A stretch of 64,000 nt of DNA from Coleophoma eucalyptorum (Eukaryota > Ascomycota > Leotiomycetes > Helotiales > Dermateaceae). Below, piece after piece: positions 22,368 to 34,759 of this stretch. The stretch covers positions 248,001-312,000 of the forward strand of contig JALRME010000010.1 of the NCBI GenBank assembly GCA_026120035.1, in the 5' to 3' direction. The notes under the pieces were generated by a model, which worked only from the letters and a program-made list of their open reading frames with translations, was not told where the DNA came from and did no database searches. The position numbers and the translations under genes are program-made. Every line of letters begins with the position of its first letter. Position 1 is the stretch's first letter.

Positions 22368-23345
22368 TTACCAGGGAAGGATCTCGCCATCATAGGACAC
22401 GAACTTCCCTGAAGTCTTCTCCTTGGTAGCTGCATCAATCTGAAACGAGAAGTGTCAGTATATGTTAATATATGATTCAAACCATCCTGTTTCTGAAACT
22501 GAATTCTAGTCTTCAAGGAATAACATACTTGCTTCAAACTCCCATTTACACTATCGTCAATACTCATAGGGGGTTCCGCAACGCCCATAGCATCAGCGAA
22601 AGTCTGACCATTTCCAGTTTTCACCCACCTAGATACGTCGCCTACATTAGTACAGCCTTTCCTACGAATTATGGAGACTCAAGCATAATTAAGTACCAAG
22701 ATCAAGACTCACCCGGGATGAAGAGCAATCGCTACCAAATCCTTGTGCTCGATATGCAAAGTCTTGACAAAGTAGTTTGCTGCAGCTTTGCTAGCACCAT
22801 ATGCAAGAGCAGGAACGCCCTCGTTTGCTTCAATGCTACCCAAGCTCGAACTGACATAGATGAATTTAGGACCCCGCTGACTCTTCTGCAAGAGTGGGTA
22901 AGCGGCCTGGAACAGCTTGATGGGCCCAAGGGTGTTGATCTCAAAATCTACCCGAAGTTCCGAGATGGGCGTATTTAGTGCTGAGTCGAAAGATGCGGCG
23001 GCACCAGCATTGGCGATAACGATGTCGATGTGTGTGATGTTGTGGGAGGATTTGAGGGAGGTGATGAGTGTGGCTGCATCGGTCTCGGAGGTGCTGGAGA
23101 GTGTTTTGATAATTACAAGACTATCTTTTGCAAGGTGCAAATTGGAAGTATCGAATTTATCTGCATCACCACGGATAGTCCCTATTACTGTAGTGTTGGG
23201 CCGTTGTATGAGGCTTTTCATCATACCGTGGCCAATTCCTGTTGAGTTGTTCGCTTGCGTTAGCGAGCGGAATAGGGGTAGAGTTTACGGTGACGATATT
23301 ACCTCGATTTACACCCGTAATGAGGTATATAGTATTTGGATCCAT
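22368..23345 (-). CDS. Short-chain dehydrogenase, ketoreductase type
   Basis: Four exons (23303-23345, 22713-23238, 22529-22628, 22368-22439) joined by introns of 64, 84 and 89 bp with GTAATA, GTGAGT and GTATGT donors and CAG/TAG acceptors give 246 aa in one frame. The protein begins MDPNTIYLITGVNRGIGHGM, with the cofactor motif TGVNRGIG. It has NAG in the IVIANAGAA strand, a catalytic Ser in YVSSSLGS and YGASK as the Tyr-x3-Lys pair. The LHPGWVKTG motif spans intron 2, and the protein ends DGEILPW. This belongs to the family that includes norsolorinic-acid-ketoreductase-like and C-factor-like SDRs, cytosolic and NADP(H)-dependent. No biosynthetic cluster surrounds it, so the substrate is unknown. 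Confidence 0.88.
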
Positions 23346-23698
23346 TGGGAAAATTGAAGCGTTTATTCCTGAATGTGTCGTAGATGCTCATAAGAGTCTC
23401 GGTTATTGATCGGCGACAGCGGGAGGAATAATTCAGACTCAGGTTCTCTTAGTGAAGTTTGGATCGAAAGTAAAGTAAGTGTGGGCGGAAGTGAAAAAGG
23501 TCAGCTCTTTAAATACCCGTTTTGCCCCACTGCCATTGGTCGAGCTGAGCCTTTTACGTTACAACGACCTTCTGCATATGTATCTGACTTCGCATGGCAT
23601 CCCACTGTAGATCCAATTCTCGTCAACACTAGCGATTTTCATGTCTAAACTCTTGTATAATACTTTAGTATATGCATAAATGAGTATCGGTATATACA
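23346..23698. other. Spacer between two minus-strand genes
   Basis: Promoter of the short-chain dehydrogenase and terminator side of VPS36. A CTTT-rich stretch and short ORFs only; nothing else is supported. Confidence 0.5.
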
Positions 23699-25706
23699 TC
23701 ATATCGTCGAAATGTGTCTACCAACGACGACTGGTAGTTCTGGTGACACCGGATCATCCTGCACGATCCAATTCTCCCAGTATTTCAAGCCTTCGATACT
23801 CTCCTCTCTACAGAGTGCTCCCTTCTCCTCCGCCATTTCAAGTTCTTCTTCAGCGACACCTAGGCTCCAACCGAACCGTTCAGCAGTATCTTGAGCCGTG
23901 ATGCCGCGTCCGAACATCTGCCAGTCCCATGAAAGTTCCTCGTCGGGCGGGAAGGAGTGTAAATCTCTTAACCAGGCCAATAGTGTCTTGATCGTCTTCT
24001 CATCAGTTCTGTCGCTGCCCTGCACCACAAGTACACCACTTTTAAATTGTCTTAGGCGGACTGGAAGCTTTAGTTTTTCCCACAATCTGGCCGCCTTTTC
24101 GAAATCTGAAGGGCTGACAAGCTCGACTCCACCTCGGGCACGGTTGAAGACTGCCCAGAGATCAACCAAACTGATGATGCCTCCCGCTTTTCGCAGAACA
24201 CCTCTCGCATCGTCGGTCAGGAACTCTGCCAGATTCCTTGCTAATTCGGAGAGGTATAATGACTCCGAGTTACTGCCAGACCCAAGCATGTCTTTAGTCG
24301 TGACCAAACCGAGGGCATTTGCAGATTGGGCAAGAAGGGCGCTTGCTTCAGAATTGCCAGTAGATCCAGAGCTATTTGCGAATGATTCCGCAAGAGCGAC
24401 AATTTCCTTGGCTGATGCCATGAGCGCTTCCAAATCTTCAAATGCATTCCCAATCACCATCTCATTGTTCTTCCTGACTTCCATACGTCTTTGCTCAAGT
24501 CCAGCAATACCAGCAGACTTAATTCTTTCGCCAGTTGGAGTAGTGGTTCCCGGTACAGAAGGGCTATTATCACAACGATTGGACTTTGGGACTGGAGGTG
24601 CACCTTGGAGAAGCCACTTCCTCTGTGTCATGCTACCTTTTAGTCGCTCGTGGAAGATTTTCTCGCCACCTCCTCTAAATGACAGTTTAATACTTTCATT
24701 ATTCTCCATCCCAGGTGGTGGCAAGTGGTTCAGTGTTGGACCTGGAGATTCATTTCGCGGGGTTGGCTTATCAAGTCCAGTCGGGATGTTTTGAGAGAGT
24801 AAAGGTGCACCACATAGCTCGCAAGATAGTAATGATGGATGGTTTAAAAATGTGCACCGTGGACATTGAAATGAAGCACCAGTCGAAGCGCTAGTGTCGC
24901 CATGAATGCCATAAGCAGTCCCATCTGATTGCAGCCGAGGACTGCTATCGGCGCGCCCCCGGACTGGCATAGGACTTCTTAAGGGTGTCGACTGCGAAGA
25001 TCGATTTGTCGCACCACTTATTGCAGCCTTCAGCACAAGTGCTAGAGGTGGCTTGATCCCGCAGCTCAAACATGGTGCCAATGGTGTATGCGCACTCGCC
25101 GTAACAGGATCGAAATTGGATGGTACAGGATTTGAGAAAGAGCAGATAGGACAGATCCAGGTTGCGCTGCTTGAAGGAGATGGTTCCACAGCTGGCAAGT
25201 GGAATGGACTCTCTGAACGAGACAACGGTGATGCGGTGGCGCTTCTGGAGGGAGTGTTGAGGTTTGAGATGCTTCGATTCTGCACCGAAGAACGTTTCGA
25301 AGGCTTCGGCACGAGGGTGATTTTGGCAGAAGACTTGAGGAATCCAGCCTGAAAAAAAATTAGGGGTTTGCAAGAGTATCACTAGGAATTGCCATACATA
25401 GAACTCAAATCGGTCAACATCCTTCAGATCGATGGCAGTAGAGTTCTTTCGAGGGTCGGCATTGTCGACATAGCAGATCCTATGCGACGTCAAGTATACT
25501 TGTCCATTCTGGTGATCGGGGATCTTGAATTTACTAGAGATCGTAGCACAGCATAAGCTCAAGACTCGCAGGATCCTAAGGTGGATGTTGGAAGTTTGAA
25601 CTCACCCCTCATACAGTCCCACACTATCCTGCACGAACAGCAAGACCTCATCTGGCAGATAGGCCGGCCTTAGCGCAGTAGTGAGGTCGATGTGTTTCAA
25701 AAACAT
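23699..25706 (-). CDS. VPS36: ESCRT-II subunit VPS36
   Basis: Endosomal sorting factor that binds ubiquitinated cargo and PI3P and forms ESCRT-II with Vps22 and Vps25. Exons 25606-25706, 25398-25533 and 23699-25348 give 628 aa; the introns are 72 and 49 bp, the second with a long T tract before CAG. The N-terminal GLUE half reads MFLKHIDLTTALRPAYLPDE, VLLFVQDSVGLYEG, then GQVYLTSHRICYVDN. It is interrupted, as in yeast Vps36, by two Cys4 NZF-type fingers: WICPICSFSNPVP..CLSCG and FQCPRCTFLN..CELCG. The GLUE fold resumes at SIKLSFRGGGEKIFHERLKG. The last ~250 residues are the helical and winged-helix EAP30 region (MLGSGSNSESLYLSELARNL through LLAWLRDLHSFPPDEELSWD). The first finger has an unusually long spacer between its Cys pairs. 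Confidence 0.94.
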
Positions 25707-26081
25707 TCGACCCAGCCATGTAAGGTGAAGTAGCTGGAGGAGTGGTGAGATGCAAGACGATCGACATTGGAGGGAACGTGAACTCGAACTGGAACCTGCG
25801 CCAGATGCCACTTTAGGATAAGAGCCACGAGGGGTGTGACGATAACGCACTTCCTACCTTGCCTTATCGTGGTAGGCGCCTAATTTGGGTAAGACTGAGA
25901 AATTCGCTTACATGACAGAGACAATCACGCTACCCTCTTTTCGGCGGTTGTACTTCGCACCACGTCGAGTCGCTCGCACCTGTTCAGACATTCCAGAATT
26001 CTCACAGCTGCTACCTTACATCTTACACCTCTACTGAAATCACCACCCACTAACTAGCCAAACCCTAAGGTTCCTTTCAAG
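25707..26081. promoter_or_regulatory. Bidirectional promoter, VPS36 / THP3
   Basis: Only 375 bp separate the two divergent start codons. The right 120 bp are C/T-rich (ACC, CTC runs), typical of a fungal 5' leader leading to AAGATG at 26080. No known factor site stands out. Confidence 0.5.
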
Positions 26082-27755
26082 ATGTATTCACACGCTCCCT
26101 GGGCACAACAACCTCCGCCCATCCCGCCAGCCCCTGGGACCGCAGGATCGTACAGCACGTATCAAGGTACAACAACCACGCCTCCCCAACGCTTTACTAC
26201 CACCTTTACTAACATGGCTATCGCAGCTCCAGCTTACCACCCCGTGCAAGTCAGACAATCTTTTAATCAAGCTCCCATGGCCTATGCCCCATACGTGCAA
26301 CAGCAACCGCCGCCTCCCCCAGCCGCCGCCCCCGAAGAACCCAAGAAGAAGATGACTTGGCCAGAACCTGTTCGCGATTATGTACGACGATCTTTTGACC
26401 CAAGCAATCTCTACCCAGATGTTGATAGAAGCGACATGGAGAAGAAATTGAAACAGACTATCTCTACTGCCACAGACAACCATACTATTGACACTATCGA
26501 CTGGGCCAATCTACCTCTTCCTCAGCAAATGATCCGCTCCGAAAGAACCCGAACTTCATGGCAGCGAGAATCAGTGAACATGCATTTAAACGGCAATGGC
26601 CATAATGACCATAGCATATCAAAGAAGCGCAAGTCTCAAGATATCGGAGGTGGAGACGACGAGAACTCCAGCTCAATCTCAACCCCACCTTGGCGTAACA
26701 CTAACAGTCGAAATGGTCTCGAAGACCGTGTATCATTTCAGTCTCCAGCAAAGGACCGATTCGAAAAGCACCAGCAACCATTCCAGGAAGACAAAGCAAG
26801 TAAGTTCCAGAAGAACCTGGAAAAGCGCCAACGACGTTTTGATGGCGGCTACAAGTCAACATATAAACAATCTCCATCCCCAGAACCCACTTCCGGGCCT
26901 GTCGTAGGCACATGCCAGGTGCTTGAGAAGAAATACTTCCGTTTGACATCAGCACCCATCCCATCACAAGTTCGCCCTGAGTCCATATTGAGACAAACTC
27001 TAGAATTGCTGAAGAAGAAGTGGAAAAAGGAGGGCAATTATTCTTACATTTGCGACCAGTTCAAGTCCATGCGACAAGATCTTACGGTTCAAAGAATCAA
27101 GAACGACTTTACCATTACGGTATATGAAATTCATGCCCGCATTGCGCTAGAGAAAGGGGATCTTGGTGAGTATAATCAGTGCCAGACCCAGCTTCGGGCT
27201 CTGTACGCACAAATTCCCGGAGGAAATCCCATCGAATTCAAGGCGTATCGTATCTTATATTTCATTCACACTTCTAACCGTACAGCTTTGAATGATATGT
27301 TGGCGGACCTAACTACAGCAGAAAAGGAAGCAAAGGCTATCAAGCACGCTCTCGACGTACGTTCGGCTTTGGCTCTGGGAAACTACCACAGATTTTTCAG
27401 GCTATACTTGGATGTACCAAACATGGGTGCCTATCTTATGGACATGTTTGTAGTCCGAGAACGTCTGGCAGCCCTTTCAAATATGTGCAAAGCGTAAGTT
27501 TCTTAGTTTCCCTGTATCTGAATCATGCTAATATTTCTCAGATACAAACCAGATGTGCCATTACGTTTTATTACTGAGGAGCTTGGCTTCGAATCTGATG
27601 CAGATGCAGCTCAATTTATCTATGATTACAATGGTCAAACCCTACTTGAGGAGCGCGAAGAAGGTATTCGGGTCCTTACCGGCAAAGCCGGCGCCACCTT
27701 CGAAGCTGCAAAAGCTGTCGCATTCAAGAAAGTCGACATCAAAGGCCAAATATAA
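26082..27755 (+). CDS. THP3: SAC3/GANP family protein, THP3/LENG8-like
   Basis: Predicted 541 aa from exons 26082-27493 and 27542-27755; the 48-bp intron (GTAAGT..TCTCAG, branch ATGCTAAT) splits an Ala codon. The N-terminal ~150 residues are Pro/Gln-rich with PPPPPAAAP. A basic Lys/Arg-rich middle (KFQKNLEKRQRRFDGG) follows. The SAC3/GANP helical domain runs from about 285 to the end, with KYFRLTSAPIPSQVRPESIL, FKSMRQDLTVQRIKNDFTI, VYEIHARIALEKGDLGEYNQ and ALALGNYHRFFRLYLDVPNM. Exon 2 supplies a winged-helix end (YKPDVPLRFITEELGF). In yeast Thp3 pairs with Csn12 in transcription elongation and mRNA maturation. The order of segments and the VRPESIL motif separate it from Sac3 itself. Confidence 0.9.
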
Positions 27756-30700
27756 CAGTCTATTGTTGCAACCAGTAGTTTGCCATCTCAGTCTAGATAC
27801 GGACTTGGATTTCTTCTCCTGCTTTCTTGTCGAATTTCAGCGAGTTCTATCCCACCCTGCCACATGAGAGTCATGAACCTGGTTTTGGGTGTGTCATCAC
27901 AGCTGACAAGTTGAGGCACTGCTATCTGACATCGATCCTCAAACTCTCCTAGGCTGTGGATTGCACAGCTAATTTTCCTTCTTCATAACGGCCCTGAGAC
28001 GACTCGAACCTAGTGACGAGCCTCACCCTTACGACAGAATGTGGCTGAACAAATTTTGTGTCATGCTCCAGTCTTGACAACCCCGCTTCTGAAATCTTCC
28101 TTTTTTGTACTTTGCATATTTGGCGAGTTTTGATTTGATTGAGGGTGTTGTGATGATGGCTTCATGGCGTTCTTCAAGGGCGCAGGATTGGGTAACGTTT
28201 GCTTTTCGTACAGAGGATTACTTTGCATAGTAGGAGTGGTAGCATCTGCATTTGTCATATACCCTTAATCCACTTACGAGTAGGTTGCATGGTAGCAATG
28301 GAAAAGCAAAATTCAATTTAGGCCTTTACATGAAGACAAAATATGCAGTTATCTGTGACATACTCACTGAACGCAGGCAGAGCAACTCGCGTGCTTTTGG
28401 GCACTTCGGCGTTCCTCGGGCCTCAGGGCTTTAAAGTATTACCGCATGGCTGTATACCTCCTACTTACCCTTCTCCCTTTCCTAGTCGGTCATTTATGCG
28501 CGTGCACCCGGGAAGCAGCATGGCTGAAAGGACGGGAATGGCATTTCTGGAACGTTTCGCGTCATACCCGTCCTTTCCCCGCCGCCGCGGTTGCTGCTGC
28601 GCCTTGATATTTCCGCTTGCTTGCTTCTATAATCCTCACTAGGATTTCTCGACTATTATTTTCCTACCTTAAGGTATGATTGTGTCGAACAACTGCAAGA
28701 ACGAGGGTAGACGTGAGATGAAATTCGAAGGAGTTTGCACTTCTTGGGAACTGAATTCTGTACCTAACTTGCTGCCTGTATGTATGTATATATTGACTTC
28801 CTCGGATTCGGACTCGGTTGGTAAGGGTATGCCACGAGGTGGGTGCAGTCCCGTTCTCAGTAAGTTCAACAAATACAGTCAAACCCCCAAGAAACATAGA
28901 GGAGGATTGATTTCCGTGCTCGTTTTCGCTATCGATTCATTCACTCCGTGAGCTTCAATCCAACTGGCCAATGAATAACCTTCCGTGAATGGATGACAAG
29001 GCGTCTAAGGATAGGCACGAACCTTTCTCGTCCCCGTTCGGCATCGCTTGTATCCGGATGTTCGTGCATTGAGCGCATGAACTGTGACTTGTTTTGAATA
29101 TCTCTGTCTGTCTGTCGAAAGTGACATTTTTGGAGACTCTGTAAGAAGTTTTAATGGCAGGATTGAATTGTGGAGAAACGTCTCTTCTTCTACTCGTTGT
29201 TTTGGCTGTGCGCTGTCGGCTTTGCTTTGAAGTGTTTGGTGCAACAGACGGCGACGGGACATGACGTGAAGCGGTGCTTTGCTTTGCTTTGGGGGAGGCC
29301 CCCAGGGGTCTACTCGTATGTTCATGAACCTCATTCGTATGATCCAAATCTGCTCGTATCTCGTGGTACTTGGGCTTTTGAGCACTGTTCTCTTTCTATG
29401 CCTTGATAAAATTAAGCGTCGGTAGCCGGACTTTATACTGCTCCTGTGACCTTTGCCAGGAACGGGGCAGGAACGGGACTTAGATATGATGATAGAAAGA
29501 GTTGGGTTTTCAAGGAATATGAAGTAGCAGAGTGAGAAATGGGGTGTCCTCGTGGTATAACATCCCGCTGCATTTCTCTATTCTTAGGAGAGCTTTATGT
29601 CTCTCTTTGTTGCAAGACTTTCGGGAAACTTGCTGCTACCCTTAAGCGAGCATCGGGGATCTGGCTCACGATCTAAATACGGCGGACGGGCTTGAAAACG
29701 AATTAAACATACAGCCAGCCAGCTAGCTACAATTCGTAAAGTCTTGGACTCGAACAGTAAGAAGACCGCCCTTCAAAATCACGCGAACCCGAGAAGTCGG
29801 TTCCGTGATCATCGGTTGCGAGGAACCACAGAAGCGTCCCTCTCCTCTATCCCGCCGCACCGAACTGGATTGTTCCTGGTTCTTGGAAGAGCGTCTCTGT
29901 CGTTTCATCGCTCGTGAAAATACTACTGATCAGGAAGGCATACCGTATATCGGGCCTCAATAGTATCCCAAGACCCCCTTTTTGTAATTCCTCATATCTA
30001 GCCAGCAAGACAAATGAGCAAGACCGAGATCGTCGCTTCGGGAGCAATTAGTTTAGAAGATACAGCAATCACCAAAGTTCTATTACACAATATCCCACCC
30101 AAGGAAAAGAAACGACATAAGGAAACTTTAGATGAAGCCACTCCACCAAGCGATCTTGATGTGCATACATTACCACTATGCATGCAGGACACAGCAAAGA
30201 AAAAAATTACCCGAGTGATTAGATTATATTATGACGCGTAGAAGACCTAGAATTCGGAGTCGTTAAGTATTTTCTGGTCGCATGCTGCACTCGGGTAACA
30301 GATAAATGAAGTAGAAGCCGCTTATTTAATCTCAAGGGTTGGGTCTCGGCCCAGGGGTCTTGCTCAATAACCCCCAACATGCTATGCTATTCGACGGGGG
30401 AGGGATGGGGTGGTATTGGACAACGGAGAGACAAGAAATGTTGCGAATCGAGTCAAATAAGGATCACCAATCTTTGGTTTCGAGGTCCGCCACGCTTTTG
30501 TAAGCACCGGTCAGGAAAGTCCGGCCCATGAATTCCAACAGGTCTTGGTTGCCCGCGATCCATTGAATTGCCGCCGTTGTGGTTCATGGCGCTTCCAGGA
30601 TGTCGTTATTGGATGAGGCTCATCCATTCGCAATTCCTGTCTCAATGAGTTATGCAGTATTGGACGTCGGGTATTAGACCTGCAGTAAGAACTGTAAGAT

Positions 30701-32734
30701 GGATGCAGACCAAGGCTTCGATAAAAGTCAGAAGTTCGGACGAAAGCTTCCCTATTGCTTTGTTTCTGCTCGCTCCGGAAGCACCGCTGGCCGGGTGATG
30801 ATTTGATATGCTGCTGGTTTGTTTGTTTGACGCCAACCGTCGACATCATAATTACCCCTCCTCACGAATAGCGCTGTGTCAAAATGTACGTGCCCTTATC
30901 GGCGAAAGTCAAAAAGAGAAGGCGATTGCCTTCCGGCCCAGCCATAGGCGTCTGTGGGCATGTGGAGGACCGTCTGTGGGTGGTGTGAGAGATGTTTGCC
31001 TGTCTCTGGAATTCCTGGACATGACTGGTGTTGTGGGCGAGGGCGGGCTGTGTTCCAAACCTGGCTGTGATCTGTCAAGTCATTCTGACAATTGTAATGC
31101 AAAGTCTATCTGCTCGGGCACAGGGTTGAGCTTTCGTCATCATTTCACAGGCAAACGAGATTCATGCTGGAGACGAGGGTGCTGTACCGCTATGCAGAGA
31201 GTTCCGGGGAATATGGGTGCTCGGTAGCTTGGGTTTTGGATTGTGGATTGTGGATTTGCCTTTGCATTTGCAGCGGCTCTTGCAGCTGCATCCCTACTTG
31301 CTGCTGTACCTACCTTAGGGACGGAAGTTATATTCTCGTTGGGCTGAGTTGGGATATTGCTGCGCGATGAAGACAGAAAAATCGCTTGCTTGAACATGCA
31401 CACGAGTCCACCACATCAGTAGTTTTCAGCTTTGCTATGCTCCATAGAGGCACCGAAGATCTTGCAGTCGCAACGGGGGGTCTGGATTGGGGGTTGCATG
31501 ACATGGTGGAGTTGCTGGATGGTTTAAGACAGGGTCATCCAAGGCTCCGTTCCCCATCACACAGCGTGAACACCTCAGAGCTCATCCGCCGCCATCTTCT
31601 GCCCACAGCCACGAAGAGGCATGAAGAAGCACAGCTGGGCCTGGGTCAGTAGGTCCTGCTGTTACACCTGTCCGTACGCATTTCCGACCTCACATACGTA
31701 CTGTACCCAGATCCATAGATGCGATATAGCCCCTCTCCCCCTGCAATACCGGCGCCCCGTACTTCGTACAGTAGGTACTCTAAGGACATACTTTCCAAGG
31801 CTGCCTCTCATCTCACATTGCATCACTTCATCCCCACCCTGTCGCTCAGAGCGACATGGTCGGGCTCGGAAGGCGTGGATAAAAGTGTTTGGTGTGAGTC
31901 CACACCAAACCCGATGCTGTGCACCTTAAACAAGTTGAAGACACGGCACTACAGCGCCGCAGAGAGGAATTGAGGATAAGATAGATACTGTAGCGAAGAG
32001 AGGAGCAGCAGCATCATCTGTCGATGAACGCAATGAAACGCGTTCCTTGATTTGGCTGGCCTTGGGCCTGGACGTTATTTGAGCTTCGCCGTGCATGCTG
32101 TGAGAAAAGGAAGTTGCTGCTGATATCAATCACATCGGCCCCGTTGGCCCTGGGCCAGTTTTTCAGCACAGCACAGCACAATAAAATTCAAAATCGCCTT
32201 CTTCTTCCTTCTTCCACAGACTCCCCTCTTTTCCTCTGCTCCTGGTCCTTGTCTGTCCATAGCTGTACACTGTTCAGCACCTCGCGCAAAGTTCAAAGTG
32301 CGGCCTCTTCTCTCGTTTCGTGGGCTGATCCGCTAAACCCTCTTTGTTCTTTTACCTTCGTGCCTTCCCTCTCCCCCTCCCTCCTCCTTCTCAAGGATCT
32401 CCATCCTGTACTCTATCTACAACCCGCAGCCCTCCCCTCTCTTCAGAATAACTGCTGCCTCTTTCGCCTGCAGGGACGTGATCCAAGCCAACAATTCTTG
32501 GTCTTCATCTTCATAAGCCCTGTCCATTCATCTCCTATACATTCCTCTCTCATCTCCTGCTTATCGATACGACTCGCTGCTTTGAGCGACCGCCCCAAAA
32601 CATTAACGTCCTCGACCTTTTGCGACAACAACACCACCACCTCGCCATCGTCGTACACTTTATCGTCAGAAGGGATCGCGTCCGTCAATAGACCTTTTCG
32701 TGCGAGCGATCGCCACTGCTGATCTCCCAACATT
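27756..32734. other. ~5 kb gene-poor interval
   Basis: Apart from one weak small ORF (28061-28258, minus), I find no gene. Many short ORFs occur on both strands with no domain, no convincing splice partner and low-complexity translations. Simple repeats include GCTTT x3 at 29276-29290 and GTAT runs near 28780. The last ~600 bases before 32735 are C/T-rich and are probably the promoter and long 5' leader of BEM1; several upstream ATGs lie there. Confidence 0.5.
28061..28258 (-). CDS. Possible small protein, 65 aa
   Basis: ATG-initiated ORF reading MTNADATTPTMQSNPLYEKQ and ending RSGVVKTGA. It is hydrophilic, rich in Asn, Gln, Pro and Ser, with no Cys, and is predicted disordered. The amino-acid mix is more protein-like than neighbouring ORFs. 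A perfect donor-like GTAAGT lies just upstream of the ATG (about 28278), following another ATG, so the ORF could belong to a spliced gene whose first exon is near 28285. I do not recognise a family. It could equally be chance. Confidence 0.3.
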   Translation of the reverse strand: MTNADATTPTMQSNPLYEKQTLPNPAPLKNAMKPSSQHPQSNQNSPNMQSTKKEDFRSGVVKTGA

Positions 32735-34759
32735 ATGAAGGTGCGTGGACACTACTGAGTCAAGGCTCGCAAGGAAATAAACAACCGCCGGTCGGCTGCT
32801 AACAATGATGCGCTCCCACAGGCTCTTCGCAGGTCGATCAAGGGCGAGAAGGAGTCGAAGCTTCAACATATCTCCATAGCACCAAAGTCGGCGACCGCGA
32901 TAGTTCCTCCCAAAAAGGTACGTCTTGGCACCTCTTCATGGGGATGAGAAACCAGCGCGTGCGGAAATTAACGGCCATTGTAGGTTATTCGCGCATTGTA
33001 CGACTATGAAGCCCAGTCAGGTCAGGAATTGTCGTTTTCGAGAGGAGATTTCTTCCATGTTATAGGACGAGAAAATGATACAGACTGGTATGAGGCATGC
33101 AACCCGGCCTTGCCCGATGCACGAGGATTAGTACCTGTTGCATTCTTCCAGGCGCTTGGGAAGACGGAGAGGGACAGCGGGCAGTCAGATCAGTCGCCCA
33201 TGAGCAGCAAAATCCCCGATCACGACTCTGGATATTCCGATACTGGATCAACTATGGTAAGCCCGGATTCTGCCCGATTCTCCAAAGGCACAAACAAAGG
33301 GGGTAGCATGGGAGGTGGGACTGGTGCGATGGTGTATGGCATTGTTATGTACGACTTCGCTGCAGAACGACCAGATGAGCTGGATGCCAAAGCAGGTGAA
33401 GCAATCATCGTCATTGCACAATCGAACCCGGAATGGTTTGTTGCAAAGCCAATTGGGCGGTTGGGTGGACCTGGTTTGATCCCCGTATCTTTTATTGAGA
33501 TCAGAGACATGGGCACTGGTCAAGCCGTTCCAGACGCACAAGATGCAGTTCAGAGGGCAGGGGTACCAAAGGTGGAGGAATGGAAGAAGATGGCAGCAGA
33601 TTACAAAAACAGCAGCATTACTTTGGGCAAGTTTGAGGTACCAAATTCTCAGCAACAAGCGGCGTTGGAACAGAGTATGGATCGCATGAGTCTGCAGCAA
33701 GGTGGCCGACAAAGCCAAGGTAGCCAGGGCTATGTAAGTTTCGAGTACAAGGACCATTTTGCGTGTGCTAACAAGGAATAGCAACAAAACAGACAGTCTG
33801 AACAAGCTCGGGGTGTCAGCCAGCAATTCCCGCCAAACGCCTATGACGATCAGTCCTCTTCACAACTGTATGCGCCAATTTCCGCACGAATACCACGATA
33901 TTGCTTTGCGGAAGATAAGTACTGGTTTGTCATCGAAGCAGCTTTGGAGGATGGTCGACATTGGGAGCTATCTCGCTACTATGAAGATTTTTACGACTTC
34001 CAGATTGCTCTATTGACAGAATTCCCTGCCGAAGCTGGCAATACTGGAACGCAGAAGAGGACGCTACCATATATGCCAGGACCAGTCAATTATGTTACGG
34101 ATGCGATTACGGAAGGCAGACAGCACAATTTGGATGCTTACGTCAAGAATTTGCTCACACAACCACCATACATTTCGAGATGCACTCTGGTGAAGCAATT
34201 CTTTGCGCCAAGAGAAGGAGATTATGAGATGGATCCAAACGCTGCTGACGAGGAATACCGACTTTCACAAGGCTCACAGCAATCCTCAAATGACTCCCCA
34301 ACTCATGTAGCATCCCGGCAATCGTCTCGTGGTAATTTAAATGATGCTTCTTATGGTGGCCTCTCTGCAGCTCCTGCCAATCCTGGTCATCAACGAGGAC
34401 AGGCTTCACTGTCTGCAAACGGTGGTGGACAGGCAATGGCCCGGCAAACTTCCTCCCTGTCCCAGCCATCAACACAATCTCTCTCGCCGGGACTGAGCCA
34501 ACAACCACCAGTCGCGGCCATGAAGGTCAAGATCTACTTTGGTGATGATCTTATTGCCATCCGAGTACCAACAGATGTTCAATATCAACAGTTGTATGAA
34601 AAGATTCACGAGCGTCTAAAGATTCCACAGGGCGAGGAGATAGCCTTATTCTACAAAGATGAACCGAGTGGAGAAAGGCCTAGCCTTATTAGCGATAACG
34701 ATCTGGATATCGCTTTGCAACGAAACGACAAACTTATCGTTTACGTTGAATATAACTAG
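32735..34759 (+). CDS. BEM1: BEM1-like polarity scaffold (SH3-SH3-PX-PB1)
   Basis: Links Cdc42, its GEF Cdc24 and PAK kinase at growth sites; in filamentous fungi it also serves NADPH-oxidase complexes. Four coding exons: 32735-32740 (just Met-Lys), 32822-32917, 32984-33733 and 33782-34759, together 609 aa in one frame, with introns of 81, 66 and 48 bp. Domains by residue: SH3-1 ~35-95 (VIRALYDYEAQSGQELSFSR), SH3-2 ~150-215 (VMYDFAAERPDELDAKAGEA), PX ~315-425 (YCFAEDKYWFVIEAALEDGR, TLPYMPGPVNYVTDAITEGR) and PB1 ~530-609 (MKVKIYFGDDLIAIRVPTDV and the acidic DNDLDIAL). The PX-PB1 linker is Ser/Gln-rich. The domain order is diagnostic. The two-codon first exon makes the true start easy to miss. 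Confidence 0.95.

Noticed and set aside
22368..23345. Short-chain dehydrogenase as part of a secondary-metabolite cluster
   Set aside because: Neighbours are a glycosyltransferase and VPS36; no polyketide, peptide or terpene synthase or P450 lies in the window.
30808..31227. 139-codon plus-strand ORF in the gene-poor interval
   Set aside because: Starts in low-complexity sequence, has no domain and no conserved-looking block.
32114..32722. 202-codon plus-strand ORF just before BEM1
   Set aside because: The translation mirrors a C/T-rich leader (Leu/Ser/Pro runs) and ends right before the BEM1 start. It is best explained as 5' UTR.
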